The notes below the pieces were generated by a model. The model ran no database searches. It was not told the DNA's origin and saw only the letters and a list, made by a program, of their open reading frames with translations. Positions 26,291 to 34,468 of a DNA stretch of 64,000 nt are shown here, one piece after another. How positions within the stretch are numbered: the stretch's first letter is position 1; every line of letters starts with the position of its first letter. A program made the position numbers and the translations under genes. Source of the DNA: Bacteroidota bacterium (lineage in GTDB: Bacteria; Bacteroidota; Bacteroidia; B-17B0; Aurantibacillaceae); assembly GCA_030692515.1 (NCBI GenBank), contig JAUXZS010000056.1:248001-312000 (forward strand), read 5' to 3'.

Positions 26291-27130
26291 ATGAACAAAC
26301 AGTTTAAAAAAGCAGGAATTCTTTTTATTTTAATTCAAGTATTAATTTCTTGTGGCACAGATACACCAAAAGAGAAACCCAACGTTAAAACGGTTGAGGT
26401 AGAAAAACCAGCAATTCCAATATTAGAATATACAACTGTTGCAACATTGCCACACGACGAAACCGCCTTTACCGAAGGGTTTTTAATACACGATAATAAA
26501 TTGTTTGAAAGCACTGGCTCTCCAGATCATTTACCAAATTTAAAATCAGTATTCGGAATTGTAGATTGGAAAACCGGAAAGTTGGACGTTAAAGTTGAAT
26601 TAGATAGAAATATTTATTTTGGAGAAGGGATTGTTATTTTAAAAAATAAAATTTATCAAGTTACCTACGAAAACCAAGTTGGATTTATTTATGACGAAAA
26701 AACGTATAAAAAAATAGGGCAGTTTAATTATTCAAATAAAGAAGGGTGGGGACTTACCACTGATGGCACTTTTATTATTATGAGTGATGGGACGAATAAA
26801 CTAACTTATTTTGACCCTAAAGAAATGAATCCTGTTAAAACATTAAATGTAAACGAAAATGGTTATGCAACCGATGCCTTAAATGAATTGGAATACATCA
26901 ATGGGTTTATTTACGCCAATATCTGGATGACAGGCTATGTTGTAAAAATTGATCCAAAAACAGGAAATGTAGTTGCTAAAATTAATTTTACACCAATGAG
27001 TTATAACATAAAAAACTTGCACCCAAACGCCTTAGAAATGAATGGCATCGCATTTGATTCCATTGCTGATAAAATATATGTTACCGGAAAGTTGTGGCCA
27101 TATATTTATGAGGTAAAATTTCCTCATTAA
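26291..27130 (+). CDS. Glutaminyl-peptide cyclotransferase lipoprotein
   Basis: This 279-residue lipoprotein is a plant/bacterial-type glutamine cyclotransferase that turns N-terminal Gln into pyroglutamate. The N-terminus has a lipobox (LISCGTDT). The mature beta-propeller has the characteristic FTEGFLIHDNKLFESTG, NIYFGEGIVIL, ALNELEYINGFIYANIW and NGIAFDSIADKIYVTGKLWP segments. Type IX-secreted proteins often expose Gln after signal cleavage, so an envelope cyclase fits this organism. I start at the ATG at 26291; the frame extension begins inside cysS. It converges on crtY with 7 bases between. Confidence 0.88.
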   Translation: MNKQFKKAGILFILIQVLISCGTDTPKEKPNVKTVEVEKPAIPILEYTTVATLPHDETAFTEGFLIHDNKLFESTGSPDHLPNLKSVFGIVDWKTGKLDVKVELDRNIYFGEGIVILKNKIYQVTYENQVGFIYDEKTYKKIGQFNYSNKEGWGLTTDGTFIIMSDGTNKLTYFDPKEMNPVKTLNVNENGYATDALNELEYINGFIYANIWMTGYVVKIDPKTGNVVAKINFTPMSYNIKNLHPNALEMNGIAFDSIADKIYVTGKLWPYIYEVKFPH

Positions 27131-27137
27131 GAAAGGG

Positions 27138-28289
27138 TTATTTTGTAAGTTTTTTTATGGTTGCTTTAATGAAATGTTTTTTTGAAACCGAATTCATGAT
27201 AGCAACATCTTGAGCAAAGGATGACTCTTCATTTAAAAAAGCCAATAAATTTGTAACCTTGTTTTTTTGAAATAGTGTAGTAAAAACCTGTTTTGCTTCA
27301 ATTTCTTTTTTATCTAAAACATGCAGTAAAATTTTATCGTACAATAAAAATCGTTTAGCTCTTTTTGGAGTAATTATTTCTTTTGTGCCGTTTTCCAACT
27401 GTGCAACAATGTTTTTTGTATTTTTTTGAATAAAGTAAAACGTATATCCAGTGCTTGGTTTACTACTGCCACCTGCCGTTCCAATGTTTATGACTCTATT
27501 TCCAAAGGGGTTAGTAAAATCACTTTCAACCATTGGAATTTCTCCTTTTTCGGTTTCTTTAATTTTATAAGAAGCTATGTTAAGTTTTTTTTCAATATAA
27601 TTTTTTAGAGCGCCATCGTAAAACTCATCACTTAATTTTTCAGCAGAAAAGCCTGTATATTCGACTAGCGCTTTGGTTTTTGAAAAAGGTATAATATATA
27701 TAAACCGGCAATCATTATGTTGTTCAACTGTAAAATCCATAAAAACCGGGCAATCAACGTTAAACGAATCTATTTCAGTTTCTAATAACCAACCTTTAAA
27801 GTGTTGCACATAATTTATATGATTTGTTTTTTTATTGAGCGTTCTTACAGCGCTATTAAATAGATAATCACAAGATAAAAAATGATTTTTTGTTTTTAAA
27901 ACAGCTTGAGAATCTATTGTGTTTATTTCTTGAATCTCATCAGTAATTATTTCAAAACGACTATCAGTTTTTAATTCTTTCAAACAGAAATCATAAAAAT
28001 CTATTCCCTTTATCATTAAATAAGAATAGGGGTGTAACTCTATTTCTTTTTCGAAGCCACTACTTTTAAACAAAAACTTATCCCAACGGTTGTAAACTAT
28101 TTTATCAAACCAGTTGTTTTTTTCTTTTGTCCAAAAGCACCAAGTGCGATCGTTTTTGTTTTTAAGATCTTTATCGATTAACAATACTTTTGAGAATTTT
28201 AAAGAAGAACGTTTTAATTGTATTGCCAGAGATAAGCCTGCACAGCCCATTCCGGCAATAATATAATCGTATTTTTTATCGTTGTTCAA
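27138..28289 (-). CDS. crtY: Lycopene cyclase (CrtY family)
   Basis: CrtY cyclises the ends of lycopene to beta-ionone rings. The 383-residue flavoprotein has the dinucleotide motif IIAGMGCAGLSLA near the N-terminus, the conserved DRTWCFW box, the MDFTVEQ segment, and IGTAGGSSKPSTGYTF near the C-terminus. The only usable start is a TTG at 28289. The next ATG lies within the FAD motif and would delete it, and no in-frame ATG exists upstream before the crtZ stop. It is the last gene of the minus-strand crtD-cruF-crtZ-crtY unit, 8 bases after crtZ. Confidence 0.92.
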   Translation of the reverse strand: MNNDKKYDYIIAGMGCAGLSLAIQLKRSSLKFSKVLLIDKDLKNKNDRTWCFWTKEKNNWFDKIVYNRWDKFLFKSSGFEKEIELHPYSYLMIKGIDFYDFCLKELKTDSRFEIITDEIQEINTIDSQAVLKTKNHFLSCDYLFNSAVRTLNKKTNHINYVQHFKGWLLETEIDSFNVDCPVFMDFTVEQHNDCRFIYIIPFSKTKALVEYTGFSAEKLSDEFYDGALKNYIEKKLNIASYKIKETEKGEIPMVESDFTNPFGNRVINIGTAGGSSKPSTGYTFYFIQKNTKNIVAQLENGTKEIITPKRAKRFLLYDKILLHVLDKKEIEAKQVFTTLFQKNKVTNLLAFLNEESSFAQDVAIMNSVSKKHFIKATIKKLTK

Positions 28290-28297
28290 TAATGTAA

Positions 28298-28765
28298 TTA
28301 ATTTTGGGATGCTTTTAGTTTTTTTGCTTCTTTAAAATATTTTGGATTAATAAATAACATCCCAAAACTTTCTCCATCATATTTTCCAACATGTTTGTGG
28401 TGCATTTTATGAGCACGACGTAAAGCTAAAACATATAAGTTATTTGATTTAGTGAATAGTTTAAATCGCTGATGAATTATTATATCGTGTACAAAAAAAT
28501 ATGCTAAACCATATAGTGCTATGCCAAAACCAACCCAAGTATACCACGCATAACCATTCATCATGCCAAACATAATACACAGCCAGCTAGGTATAGCGTA
28601 TATTAAAAAGAAAATGTCGTTACGTTCAAAAGTACTTTTGTGATTTTTTTTATGATGATCGGCATGAAAATACCACATCAAACCGTGCATTATAAATTTA
28701 TGGTTAGCCCAGGCAGAAAATTCTGTAAGAATAAACGTTATTATAATTATTAAAAATGGTATCAT
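28298..28765 (-). CDS. crtZ: Beta-carotene hydroxylase (CrtZ)
   Basis: CrtZ is a membrane di-iron hydroxylase that adds 3-hydroxyl groups to ionone rings. The 155-residue protein has the full set of histidine boxes: HKFIMH, HADHHKKNH, HDIIIHQRF and HKMHHKH, set between three to four membrane helices. The start is the ATG at 28763-28765, which overlaps the stop of the upstream cruF-like gene by 4 bases. It is the only gene of this arm with an ATG start. Confidence 0.94.
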   Translation of the reverse strand: MIPFLIIIITFILTEFSAWANHKFIMHGLMWYFHADHHKKNHKSTFERNDIFFLIYAIPSWLCIMFGMMNGYAWYTWVGFGIALYGLAYFFVHDIIIHQRFKLFTKSNNLYVLALRRAHKMHHKHVGKYDGESFGMLFINPKYFKEAKKLKASQN

Positions 28766-29406
28766 GATAAAACAAAATTAAAAAGTTTATTCATATAAAT
28801 TAGTCCGAAAAAAAACACTTGAAGTAAAAGAATAATTAAGGCAATTTTTTTGTTGCCCATCACTAAGTTTTTCTGTAATAACAACGATGCCAAAAACGAA
28901 ATAATAAACCAACCAATATAATTGTGAATGCCAGGAAGTCCTATGGTAAAGTGCCAAAAATCCATTTGCGACGCCGACTGTTCCATTACCAAATCTACAC
29001 TTGTAATTATTGCAGAAGAAAGTATAGCAAGTAAAAATGGTTTTGTTGAAACATAAGACGCAACTAAAATGCTGATATTAATTAGCAAGGCCCAATTAAT
29101 AGAGATTAATAATGGGACACCTAATAATTTATAACCAAGGGTTTCGCCATAAAAATAATCACCAAAAACAAAACCCGTTTTTACACCAATTACTTCGGCA
29201 ACAAATCCTATTAAAGCAAGTGCAATAAAACTTAAACTATAATTTAGTTTGTTTATGGGTTGATGAATCAAAAACACAAGACCGGTAAGCAGCAGTGTAA
29301 ATGGAGTAAACGGACTAAAAAAATCTGGTTTTATTATAAAGCCAATAGCTCCGGAAACATATACCAGAATCAAAAAATAAAGTAAATATTTTTTAAATAA
29401 AGACAC
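28762..29406 (-). CDS. Carotenoid biosynthesis membrane protein (CruF-like hydratase)
   Basis: This is a protein of about 214 residues with six or seven membrane helices. It resembles the CruF/DUF422 family, whose members hydrate the open end of monocyclic carotenoids at C-1'. Family-like segments are EVIGVKTGFVFGDYFYGE and DLVMEQSASQMDFWHF. No ATG exists. The frame opens at a TTG (29424, right after a stop codon), and I chose the GTG at 29406; both overlap the end of crtD, by 32 and 14 bases. The 3' end overlaps crtZ by 4 bases. With crtD beside it, a hydration-then-desaturation module is likely. Confidence 0.83.
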   Translation of the reverse strand: MSLFKKYLLYFLILVYVSGAIGFIIKPDFFSPFTPFTLLLTGLVFLIHQPINKLNYSLSFIALALIGFVAEVIGVKTGFVFGDYFYGETLGYKLLGVPLLISINWALLINISILVASYVSTKPFLLAILSSAIITSVDLVMEQSASQMDFWHFTIGLPGIHNYIGWFIISFLASLLLQKNLVMGNKKIALIILLLQVFFFGLIYMNKLFNFVLS

Positions 29407-30874
29407 TTTGTTTTTTTTCTTCAATTAAGTTAGATACAATTTTAGCACTTAGCAAACATAAAGGAATACCACCACCTGGATGAACGCTTCCGCCAACAAA
29501 ATATAAACCGCCTATCTTATTGTTGTAGTTGGCATGACGTAAAAAGGCAGAAAATTTATTGTTGCTTGCATTACCGTATAGCGAACCTCCAAAAGAGGAA
29601 GTTTGTTGTTCTATATCAAATGGGTCTAAAATAGCTTCCTCTATAATAAGAGCTTCAATGTCTGTTTTGAGTATTCTGTTAATTTTAGCAACTACTTTTT
29701 TTCTTAGGTCAACTGCATAATCAATTGAATCTCCAGATTTATTATGCGGCACATTAACCATTACAAACCAATTTTCGCAGCCTATTGGCGCATCTGCCTG
29801 GCAAAATTTAGAGGTAATGTTTATGTAAATAGTTGGGTCAACATATGGCCTTTTCTCTTCAAACAAGTAATTAAACTCTGCTTTGTAGTTTTCTGAAAAT
29901 AAAATATTATGTAAATCTAACTCAGGAAACGTTTTTTTTATTCCCCAGTAAAACACATAGGCACTACTTGATTTTTCTTGTGATAATAATTTTGTTGGAT
30001 AATATTTTTTAGGCAACATTTTTTTGTAAACTAAGTGAATGTCCGAATCACTTACAACTAATGCACTCTTATATAAAACACCATTGCTAATTAAACCACT
30101 TACCTTTTTATTTTCAACCTCTATTTTTTCAACGTGTTCATTAAATTTAAATGTAACCCCACAAAACAAAGCCATGTTATAAAGGTGTTCAGTAATTTGG
30201 TGCATCCCTTTTTCTGGCAGATAAGCCCCTAAACCAAATTCTAAATGAGGAATAATATTTAAAAGAGCTGGTGCTTTATAGGGATTTGAACCATTATAGG
30301 TAGCATACCGATTAAAGATTTGGGTAGTTTTTTTACTTTTAAAAAGCTTACTGTTTTCAGCGTGCATAGTGCTAAATAAATTTAACTTATTTAGATTAAG
30401 CAGCGCCTTAAGCGTTTTTAAGTTTAGAAAGTTTTTAATTTTTCCGAGCGATTGATTTATAAAAAGATCGGCAACTGTTGAATAGTAAAATTTACTTTTT
30501 TTCAAGTGGTTAATTACGACTTGTTCATCTTCGTTTAGTTTATTTTTTAATTCTTTAGCCAGGGCTTCAGCCGAATCTTGAGCAACGATTTTTGTTCCGT
30601 CCTCAAAAAAATAATGTGTTATTGTTTTTAATTTGGAGTAGTTAAAATTTGTTTTATAACCACTCAAAACAGTTAGTTCATCTATTAATTCAGGCATAGT
30701 CAATAACGAAGGACCTTTGTCGAACCTAAATTTCCCAAGTGTAATTTCTGATAGCTTGCCTCCAGGATAAGTATTTTTTTCAAACACAGTTACAATAAAC
30801 CCTTGTTTGGCGAGCCTAATGGCGCTTGCTAAGCCGCCAATACCCGCCCCAATAATATTTGCCTTTGGTTTAAT
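29393..30874 (-). CDS. crtD: Carotenoid 3,4-desaturase (CrtD-like), probable ATT start
   Basis: This is a CrtI-family FAD oxidoreductase. The first GTG/ATG codon in frame (30787) would give a protein lacking the FAD-binding motif. Upstream, the frame stays open and encodes KPKANIIGAGIGGLASA, which contains the perfect GxGxxG at residues 9-14 when translation starts at the ATT at 30872-30874. That gives 493 residues, the normal family length. An in-frame TAA lies 6 bases further up, and no ATG, GTG or TTG is available in between. PGGKLSEITLG, FDKGPSLLTMPEL and the C-terminal SVHPGGGIPLCLLSAK are family-typical. The sequence fits the desaturases acting on 1'-hydroxylated carotenoids better than phytoene desaturase. 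Confidence 0.87.
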   Translation of the reverse strand: MKPKANIIGAGIGGLASAIRLAKQGFIVTVFEKNTYPGGKLSEITLGKFRFDKGPSLLTMPELIDELTVLSGYKTNFNYSKLKTITHYFFEDGTKIVAQDSAEALAKELKNKLNEDEQVVINHLKKSKFYYSTVADLFINQSLGKIKNFLNLKTLKALLNLNKLNLFSTMHAENSKLFKSKKTTQIFNRYATYNGSNPYKAPALLNIIPHLEFGLGAYLPEKGMHQITEHLYNMALFCGVTFKFNEHVEKIEVENKKVSGLISNGVLYKSALVVSDSDIHLVYKKMLPKKYYPTKLLSQEKSSSAYVFYWGIKKTFPELDLHNILFSENYKAEFNYLFEEKRPYVDPTIYINITSKFCQADAPIGCENWFVMVNVPHNKSGDSIDYAVDLRKKVVAKINRILKTDIEALIIEEAILDPFDIEQQTSSFGGSLYGNASNNKFSAFLRHANYNNKIGGLYFVGGSVHPGGGIPLCLLSAKIVSNLIEEKKQSVFI

Positions 30875-30883
30875 AGTAAATTA

Positions 30884-30910
30884 TGAACAATTTTAAGCAT
30901 TTATTGTTTA
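30884..30910. promoter_or_regulatory. Inverted repeat in the crtD-crtI divergent gap
   Basis: TGAACAAT, an 11-base spacer, then ATTGTTTA pair at seven of eight positions plus one G-T. The element occupies much of the 53-base gap between the two divergent starts, where promoters and any shared operator must lie. It is a possible regulator site, unproven. Confidence 0.3.
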
Positions 30911-30927
30911 ATTATGCAACACGAACT

Positions 30928-32397
30928 ATGTCAAAAAAGAAAATCGCAATAATCGGGGCTGGCTTTAGTGGTCTTTCATCGGCATGTTATTTAGCTAAAA
31001 GCGGATTTGATGTTACCGTTTATGAAAAGCATAATAGTATTGGCGGACGATCAAGAAGTTATTCCGAAAATGGTTTTGTGTTCGACATGGGCCCTAGTTG
31101 GTATTGGATGCCAGACATCTTTGAAAAGTTTTTTGCAGACTTTGGAAAAAACGTTTCTGATTATTATGATTTAGTGCGTCTTTCGCCAAGCTATAGAGTT
31201 TTTTTTAGCGATGATTATTTAGATGTACCAGCTTCTTTAGATGAATTATACGCTTTATTTGAGCGTTATGAACCAGGAAGCAGCAGCAATTTAAAACAGT
31301 TTTTAAAAGAAGCTGAGTATAAATATAATGTTGGCATGCACGACCTGGTTTATAAACCCGGCATAAATATTTCGGAGTTAATAGACATGCGATTAATTTC
31401 TGGCGTTTTTAAGCTCGATGTTTTTAAAAGCATGAGTTCGCATGTGCGAAAATTATTTAAAAACCAAAAGCTAATTAAACTGTTAGAGTTTCCGGTGTTG
31501 TTTCTTGGTGCATTGCCGGAGCAAACTCCCGCCCTTTATAGTTTAATGAATTATGCTGATTTAGTTCTTGGAACTTGGTATCCTATGGGTGGAATGCAAA
31601 AAATAGCACAAGGCATGTATGAACTCGCAACTGAATTAGGCGTTAAGTTTGAAACCGAAATAGATATTCAAAAAATTGTAGTTGACAAGAATATTGCAAC
31701 CTCAATATTGGCAAATAAAAAAATCGAAAATTTTGATGCTCTTGTTTCTTCGGCAGACTACCACTTTACCGAGCAAAAATTGTTGGATGAAAAGGATAGA
31801 AAGTATACTGCAAAATATTGGGAAAGTCGGAAGATGGCGCCTAGTTGTTTAATTTATTATGTTGGGGTTAAAGGGGCAATTAATAATTTATTGCATCATA
31901 ATTTATTTTTTGATGCAGATTTTCAAAAACATTCTAAGGAGATTTATACTAATCCCAAGTGGCCCGACAATCCTTTGTTTTATGTTTGTTGTCCGAGTAA
32001 AACCGATAACTCCGTTGCACCCGAAGGCCACGAAAATTTATTTATTTTAATACCGGTTGCACCTGGCATAACAGATACAGAAGAAATTCGCGAAAAATAT
32101 TTTAAAGTGGTTGTTGAAAGATTAAAAGCTAAAACGGGATTTGATGTTAAAAACAACCTAGTTTATTGTAAAAGCTACGCCCCTAGCAATTTTGTAAAAG
32201 ACTACAATGCCTTTAAAGGGAATGCATATGGTTTAGCTAATACTTTAATGCAAACAGCCCATTTAAAGCCAAGCTTGAGAAGTAAAAAGGTTAAAAACCT
32301 CTTTTATACCGGGCAGTTAACTGTTCCTGGCCCAGGGGTGCCCCCATCCTTAATTTCCGGAAAATTGGCCGCCGAACAAATTTTAAACTTTTTTTAG
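30928..32397 (+). CDS. crtI: Phytoene desaturase
   Basis: CrtI converts phytoene to lycopene. The 489-residue flavoprotein begins MSKKKIAIIGAGFSGLSSA (GxGxxG at about 9-14). It continues with VYEKHNSIGGRSR, FDMGPSWYWMPD and the C-terminal FYTGQLTVPGPGVPPSLISG, all typical of Bacteroidota CrtI. I start at the ATG at 30928. An in-frame ATG at 30883 would add 15 residues and lie only 8 bases from the divergent crtD start. The gene begins the plus arm of the carotenoid cluster, and crtB follows after 49 bases. Confidence 0.94.
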   Translation: MSKKKIAIIGAGFSGLSSACYLAKSGFDVTVYEKHNSIGGRSRSYSENGFVFDMGPSWYWMPDIFEKFFADFGKNVSDYYDLVRLSPSYRVFFSDDYLDVPASLDELYALFERYEPGSSSNLKQFLKEAEYKYNVGMHDLVYKPGINISELIDMRLISGVFKLDVFKSMSSHVRKLFKNQKLIKLLEFPVLFLGALPEQTPALYSLMNYADLVLGTWYPMGGMQKIAQGMYELATELGVKFETEIDIQKIVVDKNIATSILANKKIENFDALVSSADYHFTEQKLLDEKDRKYTAKYWESRKMAPSCLIYYVGVKGAINNLLHHNLFFDADFQKHSKEIYTNPKWPDNPLFYVCCPSKTDNSVAPEGHENLFILIPVAPGITDTEEIREKYFKVVVERLKAKTGFDVKNNLVYCKSYAPSNFVKDYNAFKGNAYGLANTLMQTAHLKPSLRSKKVKNLFYTGQLTVPGPGVPPSLISGKLAAEQILNFF

Positions 32398-32446
32398 TTT
32401 AATTTGTTTAGATTGCAATAACGCTTATAATATTCTACTTAATAAA

Positions 32447-33283
32447 ATGAAGGCACTATTTGATCAAGTTTCTTATAAAACAAGCAAAATGGTAACGCGC
32501 CAGTACAGCACGTCATTTAGTTTAGGTATTCGTTTTTTAAACAAAGATTTCCATAAATCAATTTACGCGATTTATGGATTTGTTAGGTTTGCAGATGAGA
32601 TTGTAGATAGTTTTCATGACTACGATAAAAAACAACTGTTAGATGAATTTAAAAGAGACACCTATTTAAGTATTGAGAGAGGTATTAGCCTTAACCCTAT
32701 TTTAAACAGTTTTCAGGAAGCAGTAAATAAATACAAAATAGATAATGTGCTTATAGAGTCTTTTTTAAAAAGCATGACTATGGACCTTGAAAAAAAGGTT
32801 TATACAGAAGAAGACTATAAAGAATATATTTTGGGTAGCGCAGAAGTTGTAGGCTTAATGTGCCTTTGTGTTTTTACCGAAGGAGATAAAAACGCCTACA
32901 AACAATTAAAGCCCTATGCTATGGCGCTAGGCTCAGCTTTCCAAAAAATTAATTTTCTAAGAGACCTAAACGCTGATTATGTTGGGCTTGGAAGAAATTA
33001 TTTTCCAAATTTATCTTTGAGCGAATTAAACGAAAAAAGTAAAGTTGAAATAGAAAAGGACATACAATTAGATTTTGATAAAGGCCTACAAGGAATTAAA
33101 ATGCTTCCAAAAAAATCAAGGCTAGGGGTTTATGTAGCCTATATTTATTACATTTCGCTATTTAATAAAATTAAAAAACTAAATCACAAAAACATTTTAG
33201 AATCTAGGGTTCGCATACCTAATTCACAAAAAATGGTGTTGTTTGCAGGTAGCTATGTTAGAAATGGCTTAAACATGTTATGA
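32447..33283 (+). CDS. crtB: Phytoene synthase
   Basis: CrtB joins two geranylgeranyl diphosphates head to head, the first committed step to carotenoids. The 278-residue protein has both aspartate-rich motifs that bind Mg-diphosphate: DEIVD at 50-54 and RDLNADYVGLGRNYFP with Asp173 and Asp177. The helical fold length matches the family. Its TGA overlaps the next ATG by 4 bases (ATGA), coupling it to a small gene of unknown function. It lies immediately downstream of crtI, its pathway successor. Confidence 0.95.
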   Translation: MKALFDQVSYKTSKMVTRQYSTSFSLGIRFLNKDFHKSIYAIYGFVRFADEIVDSFHDYDKKQLLDEFKRDTYLSIERGISLNPILNSFQEAVNKYKIDNVLIESFLKSMTMDLEKKVYTEEDYKEYILGSAEVVGLMCLCVFTEGDKNAYKQLKPYAMALGSAFQKINFLRDLNADYVGLGRNYFPNLSLSELNEKSKVEIEKDIQLDFDKGLQGIKMLPKKSRLGVYVAYIYYISLFNKIKKLNHKNILESRVRIPNSQKMVLFAGSYVRNGLNML

Positions 33284-33780
33284 TAAAAGCGTTTGTTTTT
33301 ACTTTTTTCATTTTTTCCGTTAGCGTTTCTTCTGATTTAAAAAAAGTAAGGCTGCATTTTACTCAAATGAGCAAGCAAGAAGCTTCTGTTACATCCATAA
33401 AAGAATTAACTCTTACAAGTAAGGAAATTCCCGCCACTTTAAAAAGAGCCTATTATGCGGCGGCTGAAATGGCCTCTGCTCAATATAAAATAAGCCCAGT
33501 TGCAAAGGTAAATGTTTTTAATTCCGGCAAAAAAATCTTGGAAGCAACCATTCTTAGCGACACCAGTAATTTGGAAATAAGATACATTCGTTATACAATA
33601 CAAGAAAACGCTCCAGCATTTTTAGGATATAAAAAAAACATTCAGGCAGATAAATTATTTTTAATTAAAAACTTAAACAATGTCAAATCTACCGACCCAG
33701 AATTGTTTTCATCTGTTTACGCTTATTTATTAACTTACGGCAAGCTTAGCCAGCAAGAAAAAGCCTTTATTGAGGATTAA
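33280..33780 (+). CDS. Small exported protein coupled to crtB, unknown
   Basis: This 166-residue protein has a short hydrophobic N-terminus (FVFTFFIFSVSVSS) that may be a signal peptide or membrane anchor. A charged alpha/beta region follows (LKRAYYAAAEMASAQY, then IRYIRYTIQENAPAFLGY). I recognise no family and see no metal- or flavin-binding motif. The ATGA overlap with crtB means it is probably made with phytoene synthase. Possible roles include pigment handling in the membrane, but that is inference from position only. Confidence 0.68.
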   Translation: MIKAFVFTFFIFSVSVSSDLKKVRLHFTQMSKQEASVTSIKELTLTSKEIPATLKRAYYAAAEMASAQYKISPVAKVNVFNSGKKILEATILSDTSNLEIRYIRYTIQENAPAFLGYKKNIQADKLFLIKNLNNVKSTDPELFSSVYAYLLTYGKLSQQEKAFIED

Positions 33781-33857
33781 TCTGTTTACTTATTCACACA
33801 CTTCCAACAACACTTTTTTAAGAACTAAAATTTAATTTTCTTTATAAAATGTATTTT

Positions 33858-34409
33858 ATGAAGAATTATCTATTTATTGTTTTTATCTGTTTGCATTCAT
33901 TTTCAAGCTTTTCGCAAATTGCCTTTTTAAAAGGCTATATTGTAAATGACAAAGGAGATACGATTAGAGGCGAGGTAAAAATAAACCCAAAAAAGGAGCA
34001 AGACAATTACTCCAAGGTTTTTTTTAAAGAGGAAAGCGGCACCCAAAAAAGCTACAAACCAAATAAGGTTAAAGCTTATGGTTTCGATAACCAACATTTT
34101 ACTGCCTTGGATTATGATGGAGAACTAAAGTTTTATAAAGTTTTAGTTATAGGCGAAATATCTCTTTATAAGATGATGTTTGAAGTTATAAATATGAATG
34201 CAGTAAGCTACGCGGCAGAATATTTTATCACAAGAAAAGAAGATAAAAAAATGACTTCGGTAAAAGAAAATAAATTTAAAAAACAATTGCAGGAGATGAT
34301 GAGCGGTGCTGCCGGATTTGCAAACGAATACGATGGCGATAAAAAAATTAATGAAGAAAGCGCTATTCAAGTTATTAAAAAATACAATAACAGAACCGGT
34401 AACGAATAA
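33858..34409 (+). CDS. Secreted protein of unknown function
   Basis: The 183-residue protein begins with a clean signal peptide (MKNYLFIVFICLHSFSSFSQ). I prefer this ATG over the one three codons upstream at 33849. The mature part opens with IAFLKGYIVNDKGDTIRGEVKINPK, a pattern seen in many small secreted Bacteroidota proteins that carry a short beta motif. It ends in a Lys/Glu-rich helical stretch. No catalytic motif or sorting tail is visible. It sits between the carotenoid cluster and polA with no sign of belonging to either operon. Confidence 0.7.
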   Translation: MKNYLFIVFICLHSFSSFSQIAFLKGYIVNDKGDTIRGEVKINPKKEQDNYSKVFFKEESGTQKSYKPNKVKAYGFDNQHFTALDYDGELKFYKVLVIGEISLYKMMFEVINMNAVSYAAEYFITRKEDKKMTSVKENKFKKQLQEMMSGAAGFANEYDGDKKINEESAIQVIKKYNNRTGNE

Positions 34410-34468
34410 TAAATTTTTTAAAGAGAGTTTGTGAGTTACCTAAATCAATCTTATTTTACCCTAAATCA

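Noticed and set aside
30883-30927. Upstream ATG for crtI
   Set aside because: It adds 15 residues before a normal CrtI start and lies 8 bases from the divergent crtD start, leaving no room for promoters.
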